From assembly GCF_001685395.1 (NCBI RefSeq), contig NZ_CP014167.1:2733501-2797500 (forward strand): a stretch of 64,000 nucleotides of DNA, in the 5' to 3' direction. Shown piece by piece: positions 1 to 7,649 of this stretch (positions are counted from its first letter, which is position 1; each line of letters begins with the position of its first letter). The position numbers and the translations under genes were made by a program. This stretch comes from Paenibacillus yonginensis. GTDB lineage: Bacteria; Bacillota; Bacilli; Paenibacillales; Paenibacillaceae. The notes under the pieces are model-generated. The model was not told the DNA's origin, ran no database searches, and worked only from the letters and a program-made list of their open reading frames with translations.

Positions 1-107
1 GACCGGACCGGCTTGGCCTCCTGCTTCGTGAAGAAGAACTCCGGCAAACGGGCATAGGTGTTATCGAAATTCCATCCGGTTTGTGAATTTTGGTTTGATT
101 GGCTCAT
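1..107 (-). CDS. selO: Protein adenylyltransferase SelO (YdiU), N-terminal fragment
   Basis: Only the first 35 codons are inside the window; the gene runs off the left edge. The start ATG at 107 is preceded by AGGAGA at good spacing. The predicted N-terminus contains WNFDNTYARLPEFFF, which matches the conserved opening of the SelO/YdiU pseudokinase family. That family transfers AMP from ATP to protein hydroxyl groups (AMPylation). The identification rests on this short but characteristic block; no active-site residues are visible. Confidence 0.75.
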   Translation of the reverse strand, partial: MSQSNQNSQTGWNFDNTYARLPEFFFTKQEAKPVR

Positions 108-473
108 CAGCTTCTCCTTCGTTATCCGTTATCGTCCTGCCGGTCTCCCGCAGGACGTGATTACATTAATATGCTGGGTGAGGGCGCGTAACGACGTAAC
201 TGAAGTGCGTTCCTCACTGAACCTGCTGGCTTCACACACGTCTGCCGGATTATCCGACGCTCCGCTGTCCGTACGCCATAAAGCGAGGTCAAACGGCCTG
301 TATTTCCCGACAGTTTCCTTGAAACTATCAGGACAAAACGATATCACCCGGATGGACCTCCATCTCTGATTTGAACGAATGACTTTCACCAGGAAGGTTG
401 TGCCAAATCCGAACGATTTATACAACGGTAAGAGCTGCAGCGAGCTACTACAGCAAGCTGCTGCGGACTTCTG
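108..473. other. Intergenic region with one perfect hairpin
   Basis: There is no convincing gene between selO and the SseB-like gene. A hairpin with 8-bp arms (133-140 and 150-157) lies about 25 bp upstream of the selO start and is not followed by a T-run, so it is more likely a 5'-UTR structure than a terminator. The open frame at 129-425 minus has no ribosome site or family resemblance. Confidence 0.4.
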
Positions 474-1460
474 TTACTTCAAGCCTCGCTTCTGACGGAA
501 AGCCTCGATCCGCTCCTGATTGTTCGCGTCGATTGGCAGCGGGATGCCCCTGCAGTTAAGGACGATGCCATCCATGTTCCCAGACACCGCAAGCAGGTCG
601 TCATAAGCCGCAATGTTGCTGCTCCAGACCGTTTTGTCGTAAACCTTCTCGAACTCCAGCCAGTCCGTAAACGCTGGGAGCCAAGCCGAACCGTCCTCCG
701 CGCTTAATACGCCGAATTGAATGACGGTCCCTTCCTTCAACGTTTTTATGCCTTGCTCATCCGCGGGCGAAGGATCGGATTCCTTCAACTGCATGGGCAG
801 CAAATACCTCGCCTGCAAAATCTCATCAAGCATCTCCGCTTCCAGTACGTCCAGCTCCCGCCCACGGACTTCCTGATCGCCTGTCGGCGCATGAAGCGTT
901 TGGAAGAAGCGGATCATCGCCCGCTGCAGCCCCGGATTTGTGACGGGAACGCTGATTTCCGGCGTTCCGGTCCAATCCGGCGGCGGCATGATGTCATCCC
1001 GGTTCAATTCGATGTGATACTGCCCGTTGTCCACAAGAATTTTCGGTAATCCCAGAATATGAAACTCCCCGAAGGTCCTCAGCACCTCCTCCCCGCCGAT
1101 AGGCTTCATCTCCAGCATCAGCTGCTGCTGCCGGAAATAATCCTCCGCGTTCGCGGCATAGGCCTCCTGCGAGAACATCCAGACCCGGTCTTCCCCATCT
1201 ACATAAGGATAACCGGTTGTCTTGCCGCAAGCGAGATACAGCGTATCGGCATGCTTAATCTTGTCTAGCAGCACGCCTGTAATCCCCTTAATCCGCTCGT
1301 CCAGATATACGTCCGGAAAAGCTTCCTCCACCTTAAACCGCTTGGCGGTATGCACTAAGAAAATCAGTTCCTGGATTTCCAGCCCTCCGAGCTCTTCCTG
1401 CGAAATCTCTGGCGTTAACAAAAACCTCCGCCCGATCTCGTCTTTCCGTTCCTCGTTCAT
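474..1460 (-). CDS. SseB-like domain protein
   Basis: About 328 aa from ATG 1460, where GGAGAG lies upstream; an upstream in-frame start at 1514 would add 18 residues unlike the rest. The C-terminal third carries the pattern LPAFTDWLEFEKVYD followed by NMDGIVLNCRGIPLPI, which resembles the SseB N-terminal domain (bacterial 'enhanced serine sensitivity' family). The middle (about 130-240), with ISVPVTNPGLQRAMIRFFQT, resembles the SseB C-terminal domain. The molecular role of SseB-like proteins in Bacillota is not established. No signal peptide or membrane segment is seen. The gene stands alone, with no operon partner in the same orientation. Confidence 0.55.
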   Translation of the reverse strand: MNEERKDEIGRRFLLTPEISQEELGGLEIQELIFLVHTAKRFKVEEAFPDVYLDERIKGITGVLLDKIKHADTLYLACGKTTGYPYVDGEDRVWMFSQEAYAANAEDYFRQQQLMLEMKPIGGEEVLRTFGEFHILGLPKILVDNGQYHIELNRDDIMPPPDWTGTPEISVPVTNPGLQRAMIRFFQTLHAPTGDQEVRGRELDVLEAEMLDEILQARYLLPMQLKESDPSPADEQGIKTLKEGTVIQFGVLSAEDGSAWLPAFTDWLEFEKVYDKTVWSSNIAAYDDLLAVSGNMDGIVLNCRGIPLPIDANNQERIEAFRQKRGLK

Positions 1461-1534
1461 CCGGCACCCCACTTCTCTCCTTGTTTGAGTACAGTATAAC
1501 TTATTTCCGCTCATCTACGGCAAGCAAAAGCCAC

Positions 1535-1690
1535 TTACTTCCCCTTCCGCTGCGCCAAGAGAACCTCAAACCATTCCTCGAAAAATGGTCCTGGAAGGAA
1601 ATCCTCATGCTCACCGGCCTCGTTCCATGGTAGCAATGCGAGTATTGGACGAATTGGCGGGGCTGATTGAGTAAGCTTAGGCGTAGTACA
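1535..1690 (-). pseudogene. Possible C-terminal gene remnant
   Basis: A minus-strand frame without a start codon ends at TAA 1535-1537 and reads PWNEAGEHEDFLPGPFFEEW then FEVLLAQRKGK. It looks like a protein C terminus but I do not recognise the family. Its 5' side runs into the terminator stem at 1689-1714, so any parent gene has been truncated. The assignment is weak. Confidence 0.25.
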
Positions 1691-1714
1691 AGCCCCTGGC
1701 TAGCCGGGGGCTTG
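1689..1714. terminator. Stem-loop, probable terminator
   Basis: The arms CAAGCCCC and GGGGCTTG form an 8-bp perfect stem around a 10-nt loop. A moderately T-rich tract follows on the plus strand. It could end transcription in either direction between the SseB-like gene and the Zn-ribbon gene. Confidence 0.55.
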
Positions 1715-1778
1715 TTTGGTGTGTTCTTTCATTATTGTTTGAAAATTTAGCATGGCTCTGAACTTGTATCCGGTTGAA

Positions 1779-1982
1779 TCAACCGAAGAACAAATCAAGA
1801 ATATTCGAGCCCGCCGAAGACTGCTTGTTATAAAATTCGGAATAACCGCAATCCGCGCAGTAGACCACAATAAATTGATTATGCTGGATATCGAACATTT
1901 TGGAAAGCCCTGTTCCGGTCATGGCCACTTCCTTCGTTCTCGCGTCATGACTGCCGCATTTGATACATCCCTTTTCTCCCAT
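1779..1982 (-). CDS. Small Zn-ribbon nucleic-acid-binding-like protein
   Basis: 67 aa with two zinc knuckles: CIKCGS near the N terminus and CADCGYSEFY near residue 43. The spacing and the block TGTGLSKMFDIQHNQFIVVYC match the small Bacillota family described as predicted nucleic-acid-binding proteins with a Zn-ribbon (zinc_ribbon_13/DUF2082 type). Function is unknown. It lies just downstream of the DinB-family gene in the same orientation and could share its transcript. Confidence 0.65.
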   Translation of the reverse strand: MGEKGCIKCGSHDARTKEVAMTGTGLSKMFDIQHNQFIVVYCADCGYSEFYNKQSSAGSNILDLFFG

Positions 1983-2039
1983 ACCCTTCTTTCCTCCATC
2001 ACTGTTAGGTTTAACGCAGTTGTACGCGCTGCTTCTTCG

Positions 2040-2534
2040 TTAAATGCCCTTCTCATCGGCAGTGGGACCGTACATCCCCGGCAATGGAATATCGAGCAGA
2101 CGCAAATACACCCCGAGCTGAGCTCGATGGTGGATCATATGGCTTAATCCGAATGTTCGAAACGCAAGAGCCCGCGGCTGGCTAAAGATCACATGGTCGC
2201 TGTTTCGCAAGGTCCATTCTGCGGCAAGCTCATCCTCCCCGCATTCGTCCAGCAATTTTTCAAGCTTAGCGGCATTAACGTCAAATTCCTCCAGCGCTTC
2301 TTCGCATGTTGCCAAAGGTTCCCTTTTCATCGGAACGGTTGAAAGATCCAGTTCAGGGGAAAGAAAAATTGCAATTTGCCAGTTCAGCAGATTTACCAGG
2401 TGTGTAGTCAAGCTACCTAATGTCATCGACTTTAAGTGCGGCTTCCACGTCATATGTTCATTGGGCAAGCTCTCTAGTATGCGACGGGTGTTGGCCAGCT
2501 CATGCCTAGCATCTCCAAGGATTAGCTGTTTCAC
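2040..2534 (-). CDS. DinB-family protein
   Basis: 164 aa, all-helical by composition. Three candidate metal-binding histidines are in DinB-like positions: H in LTTHLVNLLNWQ (about residue 45), and the pair in LSHMIHHRAQLGVYLR (about 130-137). DinB/YfiT-like proteins are four-helix-bundle metal proteins, many acting as thiol-dependent transferases; the substrate cannot be told here. It ends the left housekeeping segment: beyond its start, at 2546-3063, the accessory locus begins. Confidence 0.75.
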   Translation of the reverse strand: MKQLILGDARHELANTRRILESLPNEHMTWKPHLKSMTLGSLTTHLVNLLNWQIAIFLSPELDLSTVPMKREPLATCEEALEEFDVNAAKLEKLLDECGEDELAAEWTLRNSDHVIFSQPRALAFRTFGLSHMIHHRAQLGVYLRLLDIPLPGMYGPTADEKGI

Positions 2535-2842
2535 TATCGGCTACCTCACTTCCTTATTGAAATTATACCTGCTTTTATATTAACACATATTGGAAACGCA
2601 AAAATGATATAAATATGTAACCACCATTGTATCACCGCCCAGTCCAAACTGAGGTAGTCTCTCGTAATTGGTTCTAACCAAGGCGCTTGTCCCCACTTAC
2701 CATTAGGTACGCGAATCAACATTAATAGTCGGACTATCTTAAAATTTAGTTGCGATGATCCCGACACCATACCCATAGGGGTATCTATTCGCAAAGTTGC
2801 ATTTAATTTCAAAACCGCAGAAAACAAAGATTACAAAAAACA

Positions 2843-2880
2843 GGTCAATCATGGTGGTATCTGACCATAATCGACCTGCT
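2843..2880 (-). terminator. Intrinsic terminator with 15-bp stem
   Basis: On the minus strand the arms CAGGTCGATTATGGT and ACCATGATTGACCTG pair along their whole length if two G-U pairs are allowed, and TTTTTTG follows. The plus-strand RNA would have A-C mismatches instead, so the active strand is minus. It ends the whole minus-strand cassette array. Confidence 0.8.
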
Positions 2881-3034
2881 CTATGTAACGTAATAGCGTT
2901 ATTTAGGGTATAAATTCAAGCATTGATGTGCGTACAACAAAGTGACGAAATCATTATACGGGTATTACATGGCTTATATGTGTTATTGGTTGAATGTTAG
3001 ATTCGTTCGTCACCCACCCCCTCCAAAAGAAGAA

Positions 3035-3063
3035 ACCTTGAAAGGCATAAAGCCAATCAAGGT
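3035..3063 (-). terminator. Intrinsic terminator after orphan immunity gene
   Basis: The arms ACCTTGA and TCAAGGT with an inner GGC/GCC stem are followed on the minus strand by TTTCTTCTTTTGG. It sits 10 bp past the stop of the interrupted immunity gene. The same stem recurs at 10963, 25500 and 45346. Confidence 0.7.
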
Positions 3064-3430
3064 CGACATTATTTATTCTTCACATACTTGGATAATCTCT
3101 TTAGGAACTGGTTCAAAAACCAATACTTCCGGTTTAGGATAGGGTTTCTTTCCTTTGTATTCATCAAGTGTCATCAAACTATCCCAATACAGTTTTACCC
3201 AGTGTTCTAAACTTTCGCCTGTTTCAAAATTAAGTGCTTCCTCATCAGTATCCTTCAAATCCTCATAAAACGCTTGGTCATAAATGGATAAAGAAATATC
3301 CCCATCAAAAACTAAGATTTTACTTGTAAATTCAGGAAAGCAAAATGACCTTGGAGTGCTACGATAAAAATGCAGTCGAAAAACACCCTCGTATGAAATA
3401 AAATGAAAGCTAATGAGGGGATGAGCGAGA

Positions 3431-3721
3431 ATGAATCGGTACGACAAAGCATTCAAAGAAGAAGCGGTAAGGTTAAGCGATGAGATCGGGCCCAAGAAAG
3501 CGGCCGAGCAGTTAGGCGTAGCCTACCACACCTTGCAGGACTGGAGGAAACGAAGAACCCTGCACGGTGATGGAGCGCATATCGGAAGTGGTCGCGCTTA
3601 TGCATCTGCCAATAAGACTACGCGTGAAATCGAATTAGAAAGAGAAAACAGCGAGTTGCGTCGTGCGAATGAAATTCTCAAGGACGCACTTGGTTTTTTC
3701 GCAAAAGACCGGAAGCGCTAA
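3431..3721 (+). CDS. IS3-family transposase OrfA (copy 1)
   Basis: 96 aa with an N-terminal helix-turn-helix (about 10-45, IGPKKAAEQLGVAYHTLQDW) and a C-terminal leucine-zipper-like helix (ERENSELRRANEILKDAL). It binds the IS ends. Near its end, A-AAA-G at 3703-3707 is the usual -1 slip site of this family; slipping there fuses it to OrfB to make the active OrfAB transposase. It lies antisense inside the broken orphan immunity gene. Confidence 0.93.
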   Translation: MNRYDKAFKEEAVRLSDEIGPKKAAEQLGVAYHTLQDWRKRRTLHGDGAHIGSGRAYASANKTTREIELERENSELRRANEILKDALGFFAKDRKR

Positions 3722-3780
3722 AAGCATGCCAGCTCTATGGTTACATCCGTGAACGACGGGATCGATGGACCGTCAAAGAG

Positions 3781-4605
3781 ATGTGCAAAGTACTTGCTGT
3801 CAGCGAATCAGGCTATTACCGCAGCTTGAAGCCCACACCCAAACGAGAGCGGCAAGAACGCCTTCTGGTCAAAATCAAAGAAATCATCGAAGAATATGAA
3901 GACAACAGCAATTACGGTGCCCAGCGGATTAGGCTGGCTCTAGCGCAAAAAGAGATCGTGACCAGCTACAGCACCGTCTATCGCATCATGAAGAAGCACG
4001 GTCTGCTGAAGAAAGTGAGGCGTCATCCAAACGGCATTACACGTGAGGATGCGGCAGCTCAAAAGAGCGAGAACCTGATCCAGAGAGACTTCAGCGCCTC
4101 AGCCCCCAACCAGAAGTGGCTATCGGATATCACAGAAGTGCCTTGTTTAGACGGTAAGCTGTATGTGTCCGCCGTATTGGACTGTTTCAATGGGGAGATC
4201 GTGGGTCTGGCCATGGATGACAACATGCGTAAGGAACTCTGCATCCAAGCTTTTGAGAATGCCTGCAGGGCCAGAAATGCTCGTGGAATGATTTATCACA
4301 GCGACCGAGGCAGCCAGTTCACGAGCCACGCATTCCGAGCGTGTCTGGCTAAACGAGATGTCGTTCAAAGCATGAGCGGCACAGGGCGCTGCTATGACAA
4401 CGCAAGAATGGAAAGCTTCTTTGCTACGCTAAAGAAAGAAAAGCTATATAAGATCAAAACCGAGCAATACCCGATGGCCTATATGAAATCGATTATCTTC
4501 CGATACATCATGGTCTATTACAACAGACAGAGGGTTTACACCTCTAATCCAGGGGGATGGCCCCCAGCTATTTATCGCGAAAGAATGCTGTCACAGGCAG
4601 CTTAA
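3781..4605 (+). CDS. IS3-family transposase OrfB (copy 1), DDE integrase
   Basis: 274 aa from the first ATG; the frame opens back to the slip site at about 3709, which adds about 24 residues when made as OrfAB. An HTH_21-like segment is followed by the rve integrase core. The DDE residues are visible as WLSDITEV, YHSDRGSQF and NARMESFFATLK. It catalyses cut-and-join of the IS ends via a circular intermediate in this family. No frameshifts or stops are seen, so the copy looks active. Confidence 0.93.
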   Translation: MCKVLAVSESGYYRSLKPTPKRERQERLLVKIKEIIEEYEDNSNYGAQRIRLALAQKEIVTSYSTVYRIMKKHGLLKKVRRHPNGITREDAAAQKSENLIQRDFSASAPNQKWLSDITEVPCLDGKLYVSAVLDCFNGEIVGLAMDDNMRKELCIQAFENACRARNARGMIYHSDRGSQFTSHAFRACLAKRDVVQSMSGTGRCYDNARMESFFATLKKEKLYKIKTEQYPMAYMKSIIFRYIMVYYNRQRVYTSNPGGWPPAIYRERMLSQAA

Positions 4606-4906
4606 TCATGGGGTTCTCATGAGTGTGTTTTCAAACTGCACTTTTTTTGACAACTCCACCTTGTAAACCGATTAACCATATCAACACCGATTGCTTCTCT
4701 AAAATCAACCCAATTTGGTGTATTCAAAGGTCTAAACCGCTCAGTTACATCAAGTTTGACCCTGCCACCATTGCTGTATCGGTTATTTGATTTTGTTGTA
4801 TAGTTTATACCGCCCAACATTATCACTTCCTTGGAAACATAATGTTCATGACCTTCGGGCAAGTAAGCATGATATAGCATGCCATTCATCTTAACACCAC
4901 CAATAT

Positions 4907-5271
4907 TTATTTTCTTGGAACATAAGGGAAGTGGGAACTTCTTGTAGGGTCATCCAAGTTTTCAAAGACCCGGTGACTTCCTGTCGGAGTGTCAGGTGTA
5001 CTAATGTTCCCGTCAAACTCTTTATAATACTTGGTTATTCTTTGCTTATTAGGGTTATTAGGATTTGGCCAGTTTGAATATGCTTTATCAGGATTAGTCA
5101 TTGTTTCTTGTCTTAATTTCCCAACATCAACATCTTCACCATATTGTGAACGATTTGGAGTTGATGGCCTACTTGGGTCATACATATGCTTTTCAGAGTG
5201 TGGGTTAACAAAATCACTAGGATTGCTTCCCCCACCCGGCTTTGTAGGAACTGGAGCATTTCCCGTCCCCT
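4907..5271 (-). pseudogene. Orphan toxin tip 2 (headless C-terminal toxin domain)
   Basis: An open frame begins at the hinge (GTGN) and reads APVPTKPGGGSNPSDF and then a compact domain of about 90 aa with KHMYDPSRPSTPNRSQYG, TKYYKEF, TPTGSHRVFENL and SSHFPYV. It lacks the Rhs or LXG carrier part: a TAG stop formed by the adjoining IS110 end lies directly before the hinge. Internal ATG 5185 could allow some expression. The domain looks like a polymorphic-toxin tip; I cannot name its activity, though the conserved His/Arg/Tyr pattern suggests a nuclease. The broken immunity gene follows 17 bp downstream. Confidence 0.65.
5262..5271. repeat. Toxin hinge site CCCGTCCCCT (orphan tip 2)
   Basis: On the minus strand this is AGGGGACGGG, coding the GTG of the carrier/tip junction. 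Here the carrier side has been replaced by the end of IS110 element 1, which begins at the next base. Confidence 0.75.
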
Positions 5272-5336
5272 AAGTAGTAATCTTAAACTTGGGAATAAAG
5301 AAGGTGGCAACTGGATTACCAATTACCACCATTATA

Positions 5337-6578
5337 TCAGCTTGCTTGACGCTCTGTTAGAGTTGCCGCCGCCCTGTATTCCGTCTTGTGCTTCATCATG
5401 CTGTAGATAATGTTTACAAGCCTTCTCATGACGCATATAAGGGCTTGCTTCTTGGTCTTTCCCTCTGCTAGCTTGCGTTGGTAATACTCGTAGAACTTAG
5501 GATTCCGTTGCTTCTTGTTGTCACCTTTAGCGACTTGGATTTGCTGAACGGCTAGGTTGTGGAAGATGGCGTTCAGCACCCGATTTCCTTGTCCGCTTGC
5601 TTGGTCTTTGCCCTTGCCGCCCGAACTAAAGCGAATAGGAGCAATTCCGGCGAAACGGGCTAGCTTGTCAGCGTTAGGAAAGCGGCCAATGTCTCCGATT
5701 TCGGCAATCAGTTCCGCCGCTGTAACGGTGCTAATACCGTCCATCGAATCTAATTTATAGTCCGTCTCGGTTAGTACCTGACGAAGCTGTTCTTCCGTCT
5801 GCTTAATTAGTTCTCTGCTCCGCTTCATATCCTGTACCATGTTTACGACTAAGAAGTCTCTTGACGCTTGGTAGTTCCTTTTCGTCTCCCCGTCCTTCTT
5901 CACCAGTTCCAAGATTTCCTCTGCTTTACGGGTAGAGCAGGTGTTATTGCTAGCTTTACGAAGGTATGACGCTAGTTCCTCAGCCCCCACCGATTCTAAG
6001 TGATACGGAGCAGGGTACTTCTCCCAAAAGGCTAGAGCCGCCTTCCCGTCAATGTCGCAGAAGAACTTCTTGTAGGACGGATAATGATAGCTTAACTGTT
6101 GATGAAGTTGGTTTTTGAGCGTAGCGGCATGTTTGACGATAGAGTTCCTTCTTGCCACCAGTTGCCCGATAGTCCAGTAAATGTCCTGCGGATTCGCATC
6201 CGGCAGGTCATCGAGCCTTGCAAACAGAACCTTTGCAATGCAAAACGCATCCCAACTGTCACTCTTTTGAGTCGTTGCATTGCTCTTACGTTCATTGTAG
6301 GACAGGGCGGAATTAACTTCCTTGACGATTTGCTTTTTCTCGACAAGGTGAACGGCTAATGCTCTGCCGTTGCCGCCCGTATCTTCTAATCCATAGACAG
6401 GGGTCATTCCTTTTGGCGTATGCTTCTTCACGAACTTCATCAACTCGTCAAAGGCAGATGGCTTATTCTCAATTTGGATTTCGCCTAGCCGCTCATGCCA
6501 ACAGTTGATGATAACCGCTGTATGATGGGCTTTATGCAGGTCTAAACCAACGTAAACATGACGCATTTTGTAGTGCAT
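5337..6578 (-). CDS. IS110-family transposase (DEDD)
   Basis: 413 aa from ATG 6578 (GGGGTG upstream). The N-terminal DEDD_Tnp_IS110 domain shows VYVGLDLHKAHHTAV with the first catalytic Asp, and YGLEDTGGNGRALA. The C-terminal Transposase_20 domain shows LDSMDGISTVTAAELIAEIG and FAGIAPIRFSSGGK, with the conserved serine region. Known IS110 enzymes join DNA using a bridge RNA encoded in the element's non-coding end. This copy is intact. The degenerate relative at 46245-47475 shares the same neighbours. Confidence 0.92.
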   Translation of the reverse strand: MHYKMRHVYVGLDLHKAHHTAVIINCWHERLGEIQIENKPSAFDELMKFVKKHTPKGMTPVYGLEDTGGNGRALAVHLVEKKQIVKEVNSALSYNERKSNATTQKSDSWDAFCIAKVLFARLDDLPDANPQDIYWTIGQLVARRNSIVKHAATLKNQLHQQLSYHYPSYKKFFCDIDGKAALAFWEKYPAPYHLESVGAEELASYLRKASNNTCSTRKAEEILELVKKDGETKRNYQASRDFLVVNMVQDMKRSRELIKQTEEQLRQVLTETDYKLDSMDGISTVTAAELIAEIGDIGRFPNADKLARFAGIAPIRFSSGGKGKDQASGQGNRVLNAIFHNLAVQQIQVAKGDNKKQRNPKFYEYYQRKLAEGKTKKQALICVMRRLVNIIYSMMKHKTEYRAAATLTERQAS

Positions 6579-6631
6579 AAAAGAAATCACCCCTGTGTAC
6601 GGATTTTTAATCGTGATGGGTAAAGAATGGG

Positions 6632-6683
6632 GGCAACCTCAGTTCAAGCGTTAACCTTACGGTTCGCAACGGGACGCAAGCCT
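6632..6683 (-). ncRNA. Candidate IS110 bridge-RNA segment 1
   Basis: On the minus strand the block reads AGGCTTGCGTCCC, then a small hairpin, then TAACGCTTGAACTGAGG and TTGCC. The hairpin here is AACC-GTAA-GGTT (6653-6664). In the second element it is GTCAT-GCGA-ATGAC, so the stem bases differ but pairing and the GNRA loop are kept. This is what a conserved RNA would show. Its place upstream of the transposase is where IS110-group bridge RNAs lie. Start and end of the full RNA cannot be fixed from sequence alone. Confidence 0.5.
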
Positions 6684-6699
6684 CTCCACTCCATACTTG

Positions 6700-7476
6700 T
6701 CACAGTATGGCTTCATGCAAGCCATCAGCTTCTATATTTCCATAGCGGTATGTGCCGCTATAAAAATCACGTTTGTCCAAGATTCGTTTGATTTGCACTT
6801 TCGTAAACAGTCTGCCTTGTTGCGTAGTAAAGCCTTCTTCATTCATCGCTTCTGCAATTTGGGTCAATGACCATGCCGGATGTTCTTGCTTTAGCTGAAA
6901 TACTCTGCGGACGGTACGGGCTTGGCTTTCATCCACTTGGATGTACTTCTGACCTTTCTTAGCCTTGTAGCCGAAGGTGGCTCTCCCTCCGGCATAGCCG
7001 CCCTGCTCTGCTTTCTTGTAACGCCCTCTGCCTAGCTTGAGGGCGATTTCGAGCCTTTGATACTGGTCAAGCAGTTCCATTAAACCGTTAATTAAGAAGT
7101 CGTTCGGGTCTTTCTTGTAAATGCTATAGGTCGGCTGTTCGATGCTTTGAACGTCCACCCCATGCTTCCTGAACTCCCGATGCACCAACACTTTCACAAT
7201 GTCAGACCGCCATAAACGGCTTGTATTGAGGACGATAACTGAATCAATGGTTCGAGTAGACAGGGCGGCTAACATGCTCTGAAAGCCAATTCTGTCCACT
7301 TTAAGGTCTTCTTCATCGACCTTCGCACCACTAATACCTTCATCGCTGTATATGTTCATCAGATTCCATCCTTGCTCCTGACAATAGGAGCGGATTTCAT
7401 CCTGTTGGTACGCTAAACTGTAGCCATCTTTGGCTTGACCACTCGTAGATACTCTGACGTAACCGATGACATTCAT
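6700..7476 (-). CDS. Serine recombinase (resolvase plus recombinase domain)
   Basis: 258 aa. The catalytic resolvase domain shows IGYVRVSTSGQ with the nucleophile Ser near residue 11, VLNTSRLWR and an E helix. A recombinase domain follows (about 165-250: GGYAGGRATFGY, SLTQIAEAMNEEGF, VQIKRILDKRDFYSG). It is much shorter than phage large serine integrases: the zinc-ribbon and coiled-coil parts are absent. It directly follows the IS110 transposase region, and a homologue with the same arrangement is at 47669-48454. It may resolve or integrate the surrounding island; its sites are unknown. Confidence 0.88.
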   Translation of the reverse strand: MNVIGYVRVSTSGQAKDGYSLAYQQDEIRSYCQEQGWNLMNIYSDEGISGAKVDEEDLKVDRIGFQSMLAALSTRTIDSVIVLNTSRLWRSDIVKVLVHREFRKHGVDVQSIEQPTYSIYKKDPNDFLINGLMELLDQYQRLEIALKLGRGRYKKAEQGGYAGGRATFGYKAKKGQKYIQVDESQARTVRRVFQLKQEHPAWSLTQIAEAMNEEGFTTQQGRLFTKVQIKRILDKRDFYSGTYRYGNIEADGLHEAIL

Positions 7477-7502
7477 ACTGTTTCCTCCCCCACCGTTACA
7501 GA

Positions 7503-7522
7503 AATTCTGATTTTCGTAACGC
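7503..7522 (-). promoter_or_regulatory. Block conserved upstream of both serine recombinases
   Basis: This block lies 27 bp upstream of the recombinase start and matches 48477-48496 at 17 of 20 positions, ending TTTTCGTAACGC on the plus strand. Here it is part of a loose dyad from 7495 (GTTAC...GTAAC). It could be a promoter element or a recombination site. Confidence 0.45.
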
Positions 7523-7545
7523 TACACAGATACAAATTAATTATA

Positions 7546-7629
7546 TATCGCATTACCGTTGCAGTAAATAGGATTACGATGCTATAGTCTAAGAAATACT
7601 TAGTTTATCATCGTAACTGTAATGCGATA
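7546..7629. promoter_or_regulatory. Divergent control region with 11-bp inverted repeat
   Basis: TATCGCATTAC (7546-7556) and its exact complement GTAATGCGATA (7619-7629) flank an AT-rich stretch between the recombinase and the XRE gene. This is a plausible operator pair for the XRE protein controlling both divergent genes. Confidence 0.5.
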
Positions 7630-7649
7630 CATTGGTGGAGGGAAAGTAA

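Larger units (their letters stand above)
2729..3063 (-). repeat. Cassette-boundary repeat unit U1
   Basis: This copy carries (plus strand) a GTCGGACTATC-like start, a long terminator stem at 2843-2880, the phrase TATACGGGTATTACATGG, then GTGTTATTGGTTGAATG, and a second stem at 3035-3063. The same order recurs at 8795-9110, with parts at 10856-11080, 25437-25528 and 45275-45380. Copies lie downstream of immunity or orphan-immunity genes, so they look like the 3' boundary of toxin cassettes. The 190 bp between dinB and this unit hold nothing I can assign. Confidence 0.7.
3352..4658 (+). mobile_element. IS3-family insertion sequence, copy 1 (1307 bp)
   Basis: The ends are imperfect inverted repeats beginning TGGAGT: left TGGAGTGCTACGATAAAAAT, right (reverse complement) TGGAGTTGTCAAAAAAAGTG. 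It is flanked by a 3-bp direct repeat CCT (3349-3351 and 4659-4661). It encodes OrfA and OrfB with an A-AAA-G slip site. A second copy of the same length and apparently identical sequence is at 30108-31414, so both moved recently. Confidence 0.95.
3073..4889 (-). pseudogene. Orphan immunity-like gene split by an IS3 element
   Basis: The gene starts at ATG 4889 (GGTGG upstream) and ends at 3073. The 1307-bp IS3-family element at 3352-4658 splits it after codon 76. Removing the element and one copy of its CCT target duplication gives a single 507-bp frame of 168 aa with no frame error, so the insertion is the only visible damage. The protein is soluble and rich in acidic residues, with PNWVDFREAIGVDMVNRFTR before and LEHWVKLYWDSL after the break. 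I do not recognise a named immunity family. Its position 17 bp after an orphan toxin tip makes an immunity role the best inference. The two halves are unlikely to give a working protein now. Confidence 0.65.
5272..6690 (-). mobile_element. IS110-family element 1
   Basis: One end abuts the hinge CCCGTCCCCT at 5271. The transposase is 5337-6578, and the non-coding segment upstream of it holds a conserved structured block (6632-6683). The hinge-side end, with AAGTAGTAA and a stem around 5302-5329 (GGTGGCAA...CCACC), resembles the corresponding end of the degenerate IS110 at 46176. The right limit is an estimate, because the serine-recombinase gene follows within about 20 bp and the two may form one unit. 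No terminal inverted repeats are seen, as is normal for IS110. Confidence 0.7.

Noticed and set aside
129-425. 98-aa minus-strand frame upstream of selO
   Set aside because: No ribosome site, no family resemblance, and it runs through a hairpin.
2616-2636. ACCACCATTGTATCA resembles the hinge-side end of the two IS110 elements
   Set aside because: Too short and without neighbouring IS110 sequence; may be chance.
2546-2827. 93-aa minus-strand frame beside dinB
   Set aside because: It overlaps repeat unit U1, has no ribosome site and reads like non-coding AT-rich DNA.
6671-6690. Possible second copy of the hinge at the far end of IS110 element 1
   Set aside because: GCCTCTCC has a CT core but no match to the carrier-side continuation, so I could not prove a clean insertion.
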